Shown here one piece after another: positions 11,290 to 23,832 of a DNA stretch of 64,000 nucleotides. Numbering within the stretch: position 1 is the stretch's first letter; each line of letters starts with the position of its first letter. Under the pieces are notes generated by a model, which was not told where the DNA came from, searched no databases, and saw only the letters and a list, made by a program, of their open reading frames with translations. Position numbers and translations under genes: made by a program. The stretch comes from Gnetum montanum (taxonomy: Eukaryota > Streptophyta > Gnetopsida > Gnetales > Gnetaceae), in NCBI GenBank assembly GCA_015680685.1, contig MNCI01025086.1:760423-824422 (forward strand). The letters are read 5' to 3'.

Positions 11290-12164
11290 GACACTAAGTG
11301 TATAGAAGCTCGATTGTAAGTTAAAAGAGCTAAGCATGATTCGAAGGTCATTAAAACATATAAGAATCTTATTGAATTGAAGAAAAGGAAATTTATCAGG
11401 GAGCATCAAGCACAAATCTTTAATATGATTAAGAATAATCCTAAGGCATGTTGGCAATGTTTTTGTCAAAAAATAATAGAAAAGATGAGATTTTAATTTT
11501 TTAGTAATTACTAATTTCTTTGGAGCTCTCTTCAAATATGAATAGGTCATCCATATCCACTCCATCTCTTAGGTGCCTCTATACATCACTCAAACTATGA
11601 CAAAAGAAAGATGAGCTTGACTAACTTTTAGCAAAGCAACAAATGCTTTAGGCTAAAATAAGGAGGAACCATGGTTTATACAGAAGTTTGTAAGCTTTTA
11701 AATATAACTCTCTAGAATGATTTTCTAAAAGATTGGTGCATCTGTAGAGTAGTAATGTTTTTTTAAAAAGTTGATAGAAACAACCTCAATAATTATAGGT
11801 TCATTATGATTAGCCACGTCTCTACAAAATTATTAGGCAATATCTTTGAGAGAAGGCTTAATAGTTAGGTAGAATTAAATAATGTTCAAGAAAGTTCACA
11901 AGTAGGTTTTAGGCAACATTGCTCCACAATGGTTCGCTTGATTATATTAAGGTATTATATAGGCCAAGCTAAAGGACAATCTAATAAGGTTCATCTTTGC
12001 TTTATGGATTTTTCCAAAGCTTATGACTTCATTATTTGGTATAAAATATGGAAGTAGTTGCAGAATATAAAAATATTTGGATAACTTCTATTTGCTATTC
12101 AAAATTTGTATAGTTTAGTAATAATTCTATTCTTGAATAATGATACATAAGAAAAATTTATTCT
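11290..12164 (+). pseudogene. LINE ORF2, 5' part of reverse transcriptase (split by element B)
   Basis: The plus strand shows LINE RT motifs with scattered stops: 'FIREHQAQIFNMIKNNPKACWQ' upstream, then 'NNLNNYRFIMISHVSTKLLGNIFERRLNS', 'SQVGFRQHCSTMVRLIILRYY' and 'KVHLCFMDFSKAYDF'. The last is RT motif A (FxDFxKAFD). The frame is cut at 12164 by element B and continues at 21226 with motif B ('QGFPLSP'). The target pentamer attct is 12160-12164. Confidence 0.8.
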
Positions 12165-12253
12165 TGATGAGGGGTGAGGTACCCCTACACTCAACCATAC
12201 GAATACAAGCATTTCACGCACGATCTGGTTGAACTCCACAGACAAGCTAGTTG
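12165..12253 (-). repeat. Element B terminal LTR fragment
   Basis: The first 89 bp of the LTR in plus orientation ('tgatgaggggtgaggtacccctacactc...'). It breaks at 'agttgg', where it joins the leader sequence. The microhomology 'agttg' is present both in the LTR ('ctagttgtgg') and in the leader ('tgagttgggatg', about 20096), which suggests a deletion between them. Confidence 0.75.
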
Positions 12254-12535
12254 GGATGATGTTGTTTGTGTTTACGCTCATAGGAGACCCCTACATCAAA
12301 TTTGGTACTCCAAACTTCATCTTCATCATTATATAATTTGTTGGTTCTCCAATGAATTGCCTTACTAGTTACTACATTGTCATAGTCTTGTGAGAGAGAC
12401 ATTGTTGTAAACCATGTATGACTTAATTAAAATTAACTTCTTTTCTAAGAGATATATCATGAATACTTTGTTACAGAAATCTTGGATGATGTAACTAATC
12501 TAAATAACTAGCACCGTCCCCAACAATGGTGCCAA
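12254..12535 (-). other. Element B second copy of gag leader and PBS
   Basis: This stretch repeats 20102-20383: 'gatgatgttgttt', 'tcttgtgagagagacattg', 'taactaatctaaataactagc'. It therefore contains the gag start (ATG near 12403) and, at 12518-12535, the tRNA-Asp-like PBS (minus strand TTGGCACCATTGTTGGGGA). It is the 5' end of a second unit whose body is deleted. Confidence 0.8.
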
Positions 12536-13362
12536 TGATGAGTGGTGAGGTACCCCCTACACTCAACCATACAAATAGGAGCATTTCATGCACGATCCAA
12601 TCGAACTCCGTAGACGAGCTAGTTGTGGTATCTAGATAGTTACTCATTAATCATAGTTCGATGTCTTCCCACCTAGACTAGTATTTTCTTTGCCACATAT
12701 GGTTTAGTCCAGAGTGAGATGTATGATGTGGTTTCTAACCTAGTGCTACTCTTGAAGAAAATGGAAAATAATCTGAAATTTAACTAAGAGGGAAAAGGGA
12801 GAGAGAATCTAAGCTAGCCGAAGTGTGATGAGCATTTGTTCCTTAATCATTTGGACACATCTTGGACCTTGTGCATGGCTACCACTAGGATTACCAAGCA
12901 TAGATCCTAGGTACGCTACTAGGATACCAAGTAGTCACACTTAAATGCTCATGATTAAGTCGTTCTCATTCCATGTTTAAGGAATTTAGGGTGTAGAGAT
13001 ATTAACTACAAAAGTAATAAATAAAAATAACAATTAAATAATTAAACTAAATGAATGCTATAATGATGAAGTAATCTTGATCTTTATTTCTGGTCATGTG
13101 CATGTCTAAGTACGTCACACTCAAAGTAAGGATACAATCATCACACAGTAGGCATGCATTAGGAGAAAGGGTTGAGAAAGACTAAAAATGAAAACTAATT
13201 TCTAACTAAAAAACCTCTCTTCTTCACTATGCATATAAGGTGTATTTATAGGCCTATACATGAGCCATGATATCGTGTATACGATATCCTAAGCTAGGCC
13301 ATGATATCGCATATGTGATATTGTGTACGCGATATCGTGACCTAATGAATCACGATTCATCA
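12536..13362 (-). repeat. Element B LTR (middle)
   Basis: 827 bp, TGATGAG...GATTCATCA, matching 20384-21220. Near 13230-13340 it holds the TATA box (reverse complement of 'gtatttatagg') and the GATATC-type U3 repeats, many with CpG decayed. A PPT-like 'TGGGAGTA' lies next to it on the minus strand (13363-13370). Confidence 0.85.
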
Positions 13363-13385
13363 TACTCCCACGATTGAATGAAAAT
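13363..13385 (-). other. Element B polypurine tract (PPT1)
   Basis: On the minus strand the tract reads ATTTTCATTCAATCGTGGGAGTA and abuts the LTR start TGATG. It is the expected plus-strand primer for the 3' LTR. The same motif family recurs internally at 16645 and 18261. Confidence 0.65.
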
Positions 13386-13479
13386 TTGTCCTTGAGTTAA
13401 ACAAAATGAGAACAAGCCCCATTGATTACACAATGCATAGGTATGAGATTATTAACTGACTATGGATTTATTCATGCTA

Positions 13480-16330
13480 TAGTGAAGATCTCAATAGAAC
13501 AAGATTGTGACATAACACAAAATTAAAAAATTGCAAAATTGTAAACTTTATTTGGCTCATGTGGTTCCAAGTGACGATGGCTCCTACTTCCCCTTGTCCC
13601 GTGCTCAAGGTTTTGGAATTTGATGACTCTGAAGTAGTTCTTGGATCTTTTCCTCTTTCTTTCAGGGATCTTGTGCCATCCATGCTGATGCTCCAATGTT
13701 TGACAAAGTCAGCATCTTCCATGGGCACGGTAGTTGTGAAAACATCTTATTTGCTTTGACGTACTAGGCTGCAAAAAACCATCATTCCTCATAGGCTCTA
13801 GCTTTATCCCTATACTCTTGAAAATCCATAAGTCGTTGAGCCAAGTTTGCTGCAACATCTCTCTAGCCTTCGTAGCTAGTCTTAACCACCTCTAGTTCAA
13901 AATTTGCAACTTCTAGCTTTTGCAATGTTTTGTTGTGCTCCACAAATTCTGTTTCATATTTGGCATAGGTGGTAGCTACCTACTTCTTGAGCTTTGTTCT
14001 CAAGCATCCTGCTATCAACATGGCTAGATTGGCATACCATAGGTTTTCCAATTCCATGTACTTTGTGAGGTCTTAAATCTACAAGTCCTAGCTTTTAAGT
14101 TCTGCCTAATGGGCAAATTCATATGTGTCCAATATGGCCTACCAATTAGTCTATTGAGCACTAAAAGTGTTGGTGTGGGCCTTGGCCATATGGATCTCCT
14201 TTTCTATGACTTGCTTGTACATTCCCACCTAGTCTCTGAAGTGCTTCTTTAACTTTTCATGCTGCTTGGCTTCGTTTTCCCATGCATTTATTTCAATGGT
14301 TGTCTTCTAATGGATTGCATGTACCTCCTTCATTAAGAGGATTCGATTCTCTTTGGCCAAACGGTTCATGTCTTAGTTGACCTTAACCAACTATTCTAGT
14401 AATTGCTAAAAGTTTTCCTCAAGAACATTCTTCTATTTCTTCACAGTGGTCAATCGAAGGTTGTCAGTAGCAAGCTATTTATTCTCCTCCTATAAGCTTT
14501 TGAGTGCCTTAGTATGCACATAGGTTTGTGCTTGTGCCTTGGAGGCATCCCAATCAACCTTCTTTTTCTCCTTCACCACTCTTTTATTGTCCACCAATAG
14601 TTTATTAAGCTGCTCTATCTTGAATGTGTCTAGTTGGTTTGTAGGAACAAAATGAGATGGGTCCCGTTGTGCAGCTTACAGGGTGATGAGCCTCTCCTAT
14701 AGTCTTGTCAACTCCACTTCTGCATGCTTGGCCCTGATCTTTGCCATGACCAGCTTTCCTTTGGTGGAGATGAAGTTTGATTGTGCTGCTATGACATCTT
14801 GTGGAATGTCAAATAAGGACATCATTACTTATCCTATTTGTAGCAATTGATTAAGGACATCCTCATGCTCTGCAAGAGTCATTGGGGGACCAACCAGAGT
14901 TTGAGCATCTTGTGCTCCTGTGAAATCTATCGGTGGCACAACAGGGATGTTCAAAGATTCATTGATGTGATCTATGATCACTTCTATAACTCCCACTGCA
15001 TCCTGGTGCTGCATGACCACCACTATGGCCCCTTCACCTATTTTCAATTCCACCTAGAAAGATGTAGCATTCCTTGAAATTTATTATAACCAATGAGTCT
15101 CCCCTCTTGTTTGGATGGACACCTCATCCCATGCACGATCAATAGAAACTGTGGGCTATACAGCATCGTCGATGACACAAAAGAGATTAGCATCATCATG
15201 AATCTCCCAACTAACCATATCAACGATGGCCCTAAGGTGGCTCATCAATGTTCGGTAATCTTGTGACGGCGGTGGCAATTGATCTCGCTGGCTCATGCTA
15301 GGCCTTGCTTCTTGTTGTTGATTGGGCCTTGTGCTTGGAAGTTGGCTAGGCTTTGTAGTTTGCATTATAGTGGATCCCACCATCTATTATTGCTCTTGCT
15401 TTGGCTCTAGTGGCTCACCAGCACTTTTCCTTGGAGCTAGTGGCTTCAACAGTTCAGCGAACAAAGAATTTTGGGCTCTTTTGAGGACGTCATTAGTGTA
15501 CCCCAGAATACCAGCACATTTGCATAGCTTCCTAATGAGACAAGGGAAGGGCAATGCAAACTTCCCTATTTTGTGTTCTTCAAACCACCTGAAGATGTCC
15601 ATGAGATATGGATGAGGAAGGTTAGCATTAGCCTTTCCCATCAATATTTCACTTCCTCTTGCGCATATGTTGAGATTCTTTTTAATCCTCTCGTGGGGAA
15701 GATGTGGTAAGTGCCAATCTTAAAGTATATCTAGCATCAAATCTCCATATGTCTTGTCTTCTTTACTATACATCCTATCCAACCAAACGCTTTGAGCATC
15801 AGTATCAGAGCAAGTGGATAGGTGGGAAAGTTTTGGCCTTATATTTGGAAGGTTCAACACTTCCGAGATGGCCTTGGAAAAAAAATCTACAAACACACTA
15901 CAAATGTTGATTGTGATGCCTTCTTCCTTATTATGCCAAAATTGGCACGTTTCTCCTAAGTACTAGGCATCATTTTCAACAAGGATAGGCCATAATGGAG
16001 ACCCTTTGAGTTGGTCCCTAACAACCTCAAGAGAAAATTCCATGAAAGGTTCGAACTTCAATTCCACTATCACTGCAGCTGACAGGGAATTTTCATGGAT
16101 GCCTTGAACACACTTCAGGGACAACGTGAGTTGTTGTCCCTATTCAGGCACTATAGCAGCTCCTCCTTCTACCTGTCCTGATTGTACAGTAGCAAGAGTT
16201 TCTTAATGGATGCTCAATGATTGCGCCTCCTGCTCTACACATTGTTCAGGACATGCTTGTCCTCTTCCTCTCTTGGGTCACTTGGACACACCTTGAGAGG
16301 GTCCTTCTTATTGTTTATGCTTTGGGATCA
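13480..16330 (-). pseudogene. Athila-type extra ORF (plant transposon protein domain plus coiled coil)
   Basis: The minus strand, read with stops suppressed, gives a long protein. A charged N-terminal part (16330-15900) is followed by 'HPYLMDIFRWFEEHKIGKFALPFPCLIRKLCKCAGI' (about 15530-15630). This resembles the domain with ending FPSLIxxLCxxAGV found in the extra (env-position) ORF of Athila elements. A Gln/Pro-rich stretch (15156-15383) and a long Glu/Lys/Leu-rich coiled-coil-like region (14830-13800) come next. Its position just before the 3' LTR fits the Athila extra ORF. The family assignment is from memory of the pattern. Many stops; the protein's function is unknown. Confidence 0.55.
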
Positions 16331-18260
16331 TCTACAATCACAAGAGGTTAGTCATTAGTAAGGTTGCTTACCAAAGTTAAGTTATACCTTACTTCTTGCC
16401 TTAATGAATTTTTCTCTTATTCTGTGTCATTTAAACTTAGGAATTTTTATGAAAATGTCCCCAAAAGGTTTTAATATTTAACCCACTTTGATTAGGTGGC
16501 TTCACAATTTTAATTTCTTAGTATAAGTGAGGAGATGAAGTTTTTTTTTTTGCACATGTTTATCATTTTTATATAATTAATTACCCTTGATAATGTCCTT
16601 TGGATGATGAAAATTTTAAAAAAAATTGTACACAATTTAGAGTGTACCCCTCCCCCACGACTAAGTTGAACACTCCGGGTTTAGATAGGTTCAAGAGAAA
16701 TGAAAATTGAAGCACTGGTGAGTGAGTTATGGCTATTGGAACAAGAGGTACTCAATCGCAAGTTGTAGAAGAAATTTTGAAAAACTCCCTCACGTGAATA
16801 GTTGCAAATGATGTTGACGTTTGCAACACAGGGGCCCATATTTATAGTTTTTATGGGACATGATATCGCATACGCGATATTGTGGCCTGTTTAAAGTAGG
16901 GTACTTAGAAAAAATTGATAAAGTTTTTTGAAATTTCTAGCTCAAAAAATGAAGGACTTCAAGTTGATGTAAAGGTTCCAGGGTAATACTAATCAAGCCT
17001 AAAAGTACAAAAAGGATAATGGTGTAAAATCTAGCAATGGAAGCTGAGAAGAGTATGAGGAAAAAGGACATGTGTTGGTACATAGGAACATTTGATAAAA
17101 TGATGACAAGGGAAAGAATAGATTTTCCAATGAAGTACTCAGAGAGTATAAAATGATGTGGTGGTGTGCAACAAGTACAAATTACAAAATTCATGCAAGT
17201 GGATCCTCCCCAAAGCAAGTTCCAACCTATAATGCCCTTGTGTAACCACACCTTAAAATGTCCATAGGTACTAGAAGGGTTAAATGTAATCTACACTGAT
17301 GCAACAAAACACACACATGTAGATACCACCATGATGAGGTATAAATTCAACACTATACAAGTCACGAGTCACAAATTCCTGGATAGCGAGATGAGACAAA
17401 TTGTATAAGGGATTGCAGAGATTGGGACATGAGGTAACTGGCCTAGGGCACAATGAATCCTTTATGTTAGGCATGATTATTGTGTCACTAACCTATTGCT
17501 CAAAAATTAGAACCAACTCCATTCCTCTGATTAGTAACATCGCATTATTTCATCCCAATGATAGACATCAATGAGAGCATCATAATGGCAAGGCATACGA
17601 TCACTTGGCATTTTGTATAAGGAAGGAGCGATTTTGCTTTGTGGCACTCTTCTTCTTCTTCTTCTTCTTTCGAATGAATGCTTAAGCCAGAGAAGCCACC
17701 TACCTTTAGGCATGGGTGCATGTCTTTCTAGTGGGACCCCCTAGAATAGCATTGAGTTTTCCTCATTGAGTACCTTTTGATTACTCTTACTCCCATTTTT
17801 CATCAAATATACAAGGATCTTAGTACAACCAAGCTACATGATAACTCCTACAAATTTCACCAAAGAAAATCCACAAGTCCCCTTAATGTCACACCCTGGC
17901 CATTCCCTCTTGGTCCATCCTTCTTCGCTCTAGGTATAATGAGCACAAAATTACTTTAAGTTTTAATGATATCAAGAATATCATTGTACCCAGAGTAGAA
18001 CCTCTTATTAATAGAATGGGTGGGTGGATGTTGTGGGCTCGTTGTCCAAATAATTAGTTACTTGAGACTTGATAGCATAGAACAAAACCTCTACCAACGA
18101 GTCACATGAGTGTTTTATTTATACATGAGATTGCTCATAAAAATACAAAAAAGACGAAAAGATAAAACAATAAATTGAAAAATGAAAAACTAGAAAATCA
18201 AAAATTGAAAAATTAAAGAAATGGAAAAACATTTATTAATTTTATGTTGTTAGAATGGGG
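16331..18260 (-). other. Element B non-coding spacer module with internal PPT-like motif
   Basis: This region lies between gag and the extra ORF and shows no pol homology. The part 17190-17290 ('ggatcctccccaaagcaag', 'taatgccctt') recurs in element D (about 59930) and in C (about 44810), so it is a conserved module. A PPT-like tract 'cccctcccccacgactaag' lies at 16647-16665. A CTT/GAA microsatellite is at 17647-17669 and an A-rich stretch at 18130-18235. Confidence 0.6.
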
Positions 18261-20250
18261 GATACCCCCCATAACTAAATGGTTGAGCATGGCTAGAATT
18301 AATAAATGGAAGGTTGGGATCCTTGCATGTTGGAAATATTAGGACCCATTCATACTTACCCCATTGGGGTTCACACACTTGATTAGAGTTGACATAGTGG
18401 GGCAAGTTATAAGATGTGGTTAATTTATAAGGAGTTGACCCACTATGGTACTTGTGATCGTAAGATGGTATGCAAGGCTCAACATGTCTTCCTACATGGC
18501 TATATTCATTGGGTTGCATGGTTTTTGGCCTATTGAGTGGTGGCCCTAATAAGGTAACCTAAGGCATTGGGTTTGAAGAGGAAGATGCACCATAGTGTTG
18601 GACTTGTGCTAACTTGGTGGATGTAGTGGTTTCTGAATTGTGGTGTCCCTTTCTATGATCATGTCTAAATAAGGGATTCCTATGATGTTGTGGAGGATTC
18701 CCACTACTGTTGATAGTAGAAGCACAAGTAACATTCGTGGGTTGATGTTGTGGTGCAAAACCTTCTAGAAGAATTAGTAGTGATGTAGAAGGGGGTGAAG
18801 GATGAGAATATTTTTGTTCAGGAAAAGTGTAAGGTACATGAGGTGGTGACCTTGTCAGAGAGAATATGGGTTGATAGTATTGAGGAGAATAATAATAATA
18901 ATGTGGCAAGATAGAGGATGTTGACCCAGTTGGGGAAACAGGATGTTGAACTTGATAAGCACTTAGGTTCAGATGATATGAAGGGTATAACTAGTTTAGG
19001 GGTGGCCTTCCCCATGATTGGTATTGTTGCCACTATGATTGAACACAATATTTCTTCATGAACTCTAGATGTAACATTCTCCCCCAATGCTCATGTAAAT
19101 GTGACAAGATTGGGCATTAGCCCTTGGGGTGATCATACAGGCAAATGTTACATTGATACGTATGATTGGCAGTTAAGTTCTTATTATCTTCAACCCTTCT
19201 TTCTGATTGTCTAAAGGTGTTTTGTTCTATTTCTTAGGTTGTCAAAAATCTATCTCCAATAATGTTGGCATATTCTCCACATTTTTCATATATCTATTCC
19301 ATCATCCTATTGATCTTTTCCTTAACTTCATCCAATAATTGTAGTACTCGCAAAGATGGTTCCACCTCCTTGCGGTGAGTTGATTTCTCCTCTTCATGAT
19401 TATGGACCTTTGCTAATTCAATATTTTGGTCCTATTGAAAGCTTTCAACATTCTCCCATTTAGCCATTTCTCCTTCTTCTTTTGTTGCCCACTTGATATG
19501 CTCTTGGAATTGACAAGTTCGTAGCTCATATAGTTGACCTCAGGCTTACATCCCTAAGGTTTCCCTTGTTTCATTATGGAGCCCATCTATGATGTGATAC
19601 ATTAGCCTTTCCTCAGAGAACCCATGGCCTGGGCAATTTTTTAATGGTGCATAATATCTTTCTAAGGCCATGTCCAAGGGTTTATGTTATGCTTGTTTCC
19701 ACTCTTGGATTTGTCTCCTCAAGGCTAACACTCTGGCATAAGTTTGATATCTTTCATTAAATAGTTCTACCATTGTCAGCCAACGTTGAATTGATTTTGG
19801 TTTTAATGACCTATACCATACTTTTGCTTGGCCAATGAGTGTTGTAGGAAAGAGCTTAAGTTTTTGCCATCCATTATCAATGTTGTTCCATACACAGGCA
19901 TCATGGAAGGATTGTAGATGATGTTGTGGATCTAAATCATAGCCTCCTAAAAACTTAGGAAAGTTATTTAAGTCAAGCCTGGGTAGACAACTTTTCTTAT
20001 GATGCCTGCGAGATATTCAAACAGGATCTTGTATTTCTATTAGGCTTGTAGTGGCCAGTAGGGGTTCATCCTCACTAGGTATGTTATGTATTTGTGAGTT
20101 GGGATGATGTTGTTTGCATTTATGCTCATAGGAGACCCCTACATTAGATTGGGTACTCCAAAATTCATCTTCATCGTTATATAATTCATTGGTTCTCTAA
20201 TGAATTGCCTTACTAGTTGTTGCATTGTCATAGTCTTGTGAGAGAGACAT
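18261..20250 (-). pseudogene. Element B gag (decayed)
   Basis: The start is the ATG ending at 20250 (MSLSQDYDNATTSK...). The gag core reads 'WNNIDNGWQKLKLFPTTLIG', 'QAKVWYRSLKPKSIQRW', then 'VELFNERYQTYARVLALRRQ' and 'PLDMALERYYAPLKNCPGHG'. A C-x2-C-like 'CNICLYDHPKG*CPILSHLHE' follows near 19100-19160, which could be a zinc-knuckle remnant. The C-terminal part (18250-18909) is Tyr/Pro/Gln/His-rich. Stops interrupt the frame. gag ends next to the PPT-like motif at 18261, leaving no room for pol. Confidence 0.7.
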
Positions 20251-20365
20251 TGTTGTAAATCGTGTGTGACTTAATTAAAATTAACTTCTTTTCTAAGAGA
20301 TATATCATGAATACTTTGTTATAACAATATTGGATGATGTAACTAATCTAAATAACTAGCGCCGT

Positions 20366-20383
20366 CCCAAGCAACAGTGCCAA
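20366..20383 (-). other. Element B primer-binding site (tRNA-Asp-like)
   Basis: Immediately inside the 5' LTR the minus strand reads TTGGCACTGTTGCTTGGG, matching the complement of the tRNA-Asp 3' end with a few transitions. Confidence 0.7.
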
Positions 20384-21220
20384 TGATGAGTGGCGAGGTA
20401 CCCCTACACTCAACCATACGAATACAAGTGTTTCACGCACGATTTGGTTGAACTTCATAGATGGTCTAGTTGTGGTATCTAGATAGTTACTCATTGATTG
20501 TAGTTCACTGTCTTCCCACCTAGACTAATATTTGCTTTATCACATATGATTTAGTCGAGAGTGAGGTGTATGATGTGGTTTCTAACCTAGTGCTACTCCT
20601 GGAGGAAATGGAAAATAATCTTTAATTTAACTAAGAGGGAAAAGGGGGAGAGAATCTAAGCTAGCCAAAGTGTGATGAGAATCTATTTCTTAATCATATG
20701 TACACATCTTGGAAATTGTGCACAACTAGCACTGGGATTACCAAGTGTAGATCCTAGGTACGCTACTAAGATACCAAGTAGTCACACTTAAATGCTCGTG
20801 ATTAAGTCATGCTCATTCCATGTTTAAGAAGTTTAGGGTGAAGAGATATTAACTATGAAAGCAATAAATAATAATAGCAATTAAATAATTAAACTAAGTG
20901 AATGTTGCAATGATGACATAATCCAAATCTTTATTTTTGGTCATGTGTGTGTCCAAGTGCATCACACTCAAATAAAGGATGTCGTACAATTAAAATCATC
21001 ACACTGTAGGCATGCATTGGGAGAAAGGATTTAGAAAGACTAAAAATGAAAACTAATTTCTAACTAAAAAACCTCTCTTATTCATCGTGTGCCTAAGGTG
21101 TATTTATAGGCATGTACAGGAGCCACAATATTGCATATACGATATTGTGAGCCAGGCCGCGATATCACGTACGCGATATCACGGGTGTGATATTGTGACC
21201 TAATGAATCACAATTCATCA
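20384..21220 (-). repeat. Element B 5' LTR
   Basis: 837 bp, TGATGAG...TTCATCA, followed by the target duplicate attct. The U3 repeats at 21120-21205 include 'gccgcgatatcacgtacgcg' and related units, and the TATA box is the reverse complement of 'gtatttatagg' at 21100. Confidence 0.85.
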
Positions 21221-21225
21221 ATTCT

Positions 21226-22480
21226 AAATAGAAATATTAGGCTAGAGCAAGGATTTCCACTTTCACCCACTTAATTTCACATCTTCATTGACAAATTAGA
21301 ATAATGGATGTCATTTGTTGCATTGGATTCTATTAAAGTTGAAAATTTTAGTATGAATATTTTAATATTGTTTGATAACGTAGTTCTTATAGCAAAAAAA
21401 AGAAGTTTAATGAAGTTTATGCTTCAAATTTTAGATAATTTTTGTATTTTCTTAGGGATGAAAATAAAAAAAAATCAAAATGATAGTATGTGTTACAAAA
21501 TATTTTTAGATGATTTTTATATTGTTTCATAGAAATTTGAAATTTTTTATTCATATAAGTATTTAGACATCTAAGTTTTAAATAGATATTCTTGGCAAGA
21601 CTAAAGAGTTTTAAACAATATGCATGGTTTGTATTCAATTTGTAGTAATTATGCACAAGAATGTATTTGAGCATCAAATGCTCACAAACAAATGTACAAT
21701 CAACTTATTTAGCTAGTTCTATTATATAGTTGTGAAACTTAAGAACCAAATTTACATATAGCATAATGAAAATGTTTAGAATATATCCAAAAATAATTTT
21801 TATTGCATGAACTTTAAGTAAAGACTCAAACTCCATATGATATTTTATTAACAAAAGTAGATATAATATCTATAGAAATTGCACCTCTTGAAAAATTTCT
21901 ACAATTTTATAAAAAGATGCCTATTAGGCACAACATCCACCTATCCACAAAAGTTTATAAGGTCCCTCATGAAAAACTATGGTTCACTGATGGATAAAAT
22001 GGCTTCAAAAATGAGTATTGAAAATGAAGATTTAAATTTGAGCTTTAAGGATTTGAAAACAAGGATTAGACAAAAGGCGTTAAAGTACATGTGGGAACAA
22101 CCATATGACAAAAAGTAATTTTATTTGAAGCATAATTGAGGAGGATCCTTAACAAAAATATCTACTTATTTATTTGCTGCTATTTCCAAATAAGGTAAGG
22201 TGGCAATCAAATATGCTTATGTGGGATCTCATTATCTATTTATTGAAATAGAGAGATAGATTAATCTTCAAAGAGAACAACACATCTACAAATTTTATAT
22301 ACAAGAAGTAGTAAAAGATAAAGATCATATCTTTCTGAATTATCATTTCTTTAATGCTCTTAGACTTAACTTTAGTATTTAGGAAACAACTTTGTTACAT
22401 TTGTTTGAGGTAGAGGTGTCAATTTTGGATCATTTTCTTAATGAGGTGTTTAAGATCCATCATGACCATATCAAAGCCTT
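21226..22480 (+). pseudogene. LINE ORF2, 3' part
   Basis: This continues the LINE cut at 12164. 'LEQGFPLSPTXFHIFIDKLE' is RT motif B region, 'ILILFDNVVLIAKKRSLMKFMLQILDNFC' is the motif C region with the catalytic xxDD changed to DN. Near 22195-22390 come 'GSHYLFIEIERXINLQREQHIY' and 'DHIFLNYHFFNALR', matching the conserved C-terminal segment of plant LINE proteins. It has stops and frameshifts, so it is inactive. Confidence 0.75.
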
Positions 22481-23832
22481 GTAAGAAAAAAATTTTGTTC
22501 TATAGATCCTTTGTGGTCTCATAGGGGCATAATTAAATGTTTCCATTTCCACATGTGTTGGGTTTAATGCTAAGAGCCAACACTCCCTAGTAGCTTATTG
22601 GCATTGTTTCAAGAATCTTCAAATAAATCTTCAATGATTTTTTATCTCAGAATTTTATTTTGTAGTAGTGTAATCCTTATGAGGATCAAAGCTATTCAAC
22701 AAAGTAAATTAAGAATTATAAGATTTTGGTAGGATTTGAAGCTATTTAGTGAGATTAATAAGGAGGTTTTTTAACTTGTGTTTTACACTCTTGAGCAAGT
22801 TGTTTGTACGATTGTTGGTTAACTATATTTCTGAAGAAGAAGAATGATAGATGTCTTAGATGCATTCCTAACTGGGAAGTGCCACTAGGACTTATTAACA
22901 AGCACTTTAATGTATCTTATGGTTTTTTATACTAATAATGAAAAAAACAAAGTGATTCAAGTAAAGAAAAAAGCAAATCAATTCAGTAAAGAAAAATCAA
23001 GTGATTTATTCAACAAAGTAAACACATTTAATTGACAATGAATGAAGAAGATATATTAATTATTGAGAAAAGTATTTCACTAAACCACCTAAGCCAAAGA
23101 AGCAACTTGGAATTGTGTGGACATAATTTTTAAAATTAAAACTAAAATTTTTACTTATGGTCACTAAGACCCCTTGGATCTATAGGACCAGTTTCAAAAT
23201 TCCTTTTATAGAATTAGTTTTATTTATAACTTAGTGCTACCTAGTAGAATTGAATTGGTGACCTATAGACCAAGCCAAGACCCTTACCACTAGGCTATCA
23301 TCTCATTATTGAAACCTATTCACCCTTTTAGAGTGCTAAAAGATCCTAACATAGGTTTGTTCAGTTGTGTGTAAAACCTTTTCTTAAGTAAAAGATATTG
23401 AGCTACAAGGAAGAGATAAGCAAGGAAGAAAGAACAATTCTATGAAAAGGGTAAGACCATTCTTAACACTACAAGTCATTGCCCAAGTATGAGAGATTAC
23501 AAAAGATGAGCTCTACCTTTGTACATGTTAATGCAATTTTCTCTCTTCCTAAATATCTCTAGTGATAGTGATTATTTCAAGGGCAACGAGGATAAAATAT
23601 TATAGTTATAAAAATTGACTAGATCAACTCTCATTGGAGACATTACTATTATTGACCAACTATAAGCATATGAAATATGTTCCCTTACATACCCTCTTTA
23701 GAAAGTTGATCAGTAATAACAAGTTTGGAAAACTATTACAAAGTTATATAAAATAAAATTATATCCATTCATTGACATTGTCATTGCTAATACAATGTAT
23801 TGTTGAACTAATGTTGTAAATTACAAAAGCTA
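22481..23832. other. No gene; AT-rich, target region of element H
   Basis: No coding motif recognised, apart from a tRNA-like stretch at 23245-23305. It ends at the pentamer agcta (23828-23832), duplicated on the far side of element H. Confidence 0.5.
23245..23305 (-). repeat. tRNA-like (SINE-head-like) sequence
   Basis: The minus strand has a box A-like 'TAGCCTAGTGGTAAGG' and, about 30 nt later, a box B-like 'GGTCACCAATTCAAT'. This is the arrangement of a Pol III internal promoter in tRNA-derived SINEs. It does not fold into a clear tRNA, so I call it a relic. Confidence 0.4.

Larger units (their letters stand above)
12165..21220 (-). mobile_element. Element B: Athila-like non-autonomous element, collapsed tandem dimer
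   Basis: The element is flanked by a perfect 5-bp duplication attct (12160-12164, 21221-21225) inside a LINE. In its own (minus) sense it reads: LTR (21220-20384), PBS, gag, spacer module, extra ORF, LTR (13362-12536), PBS and leader (12535-12254), LTR 3' end (12253-12165). It therefore has three LTRs or LTR parts. No protease, RT or integrase is seen between gag and the spacer. Confidence 0.8.

Noticed and set aside
17531-17713. Minus-strand ORF with a run of arginines
   Set aside because: The Arg run comes from a CTT/GAA microsatellite; element D has a different sequence at this place.
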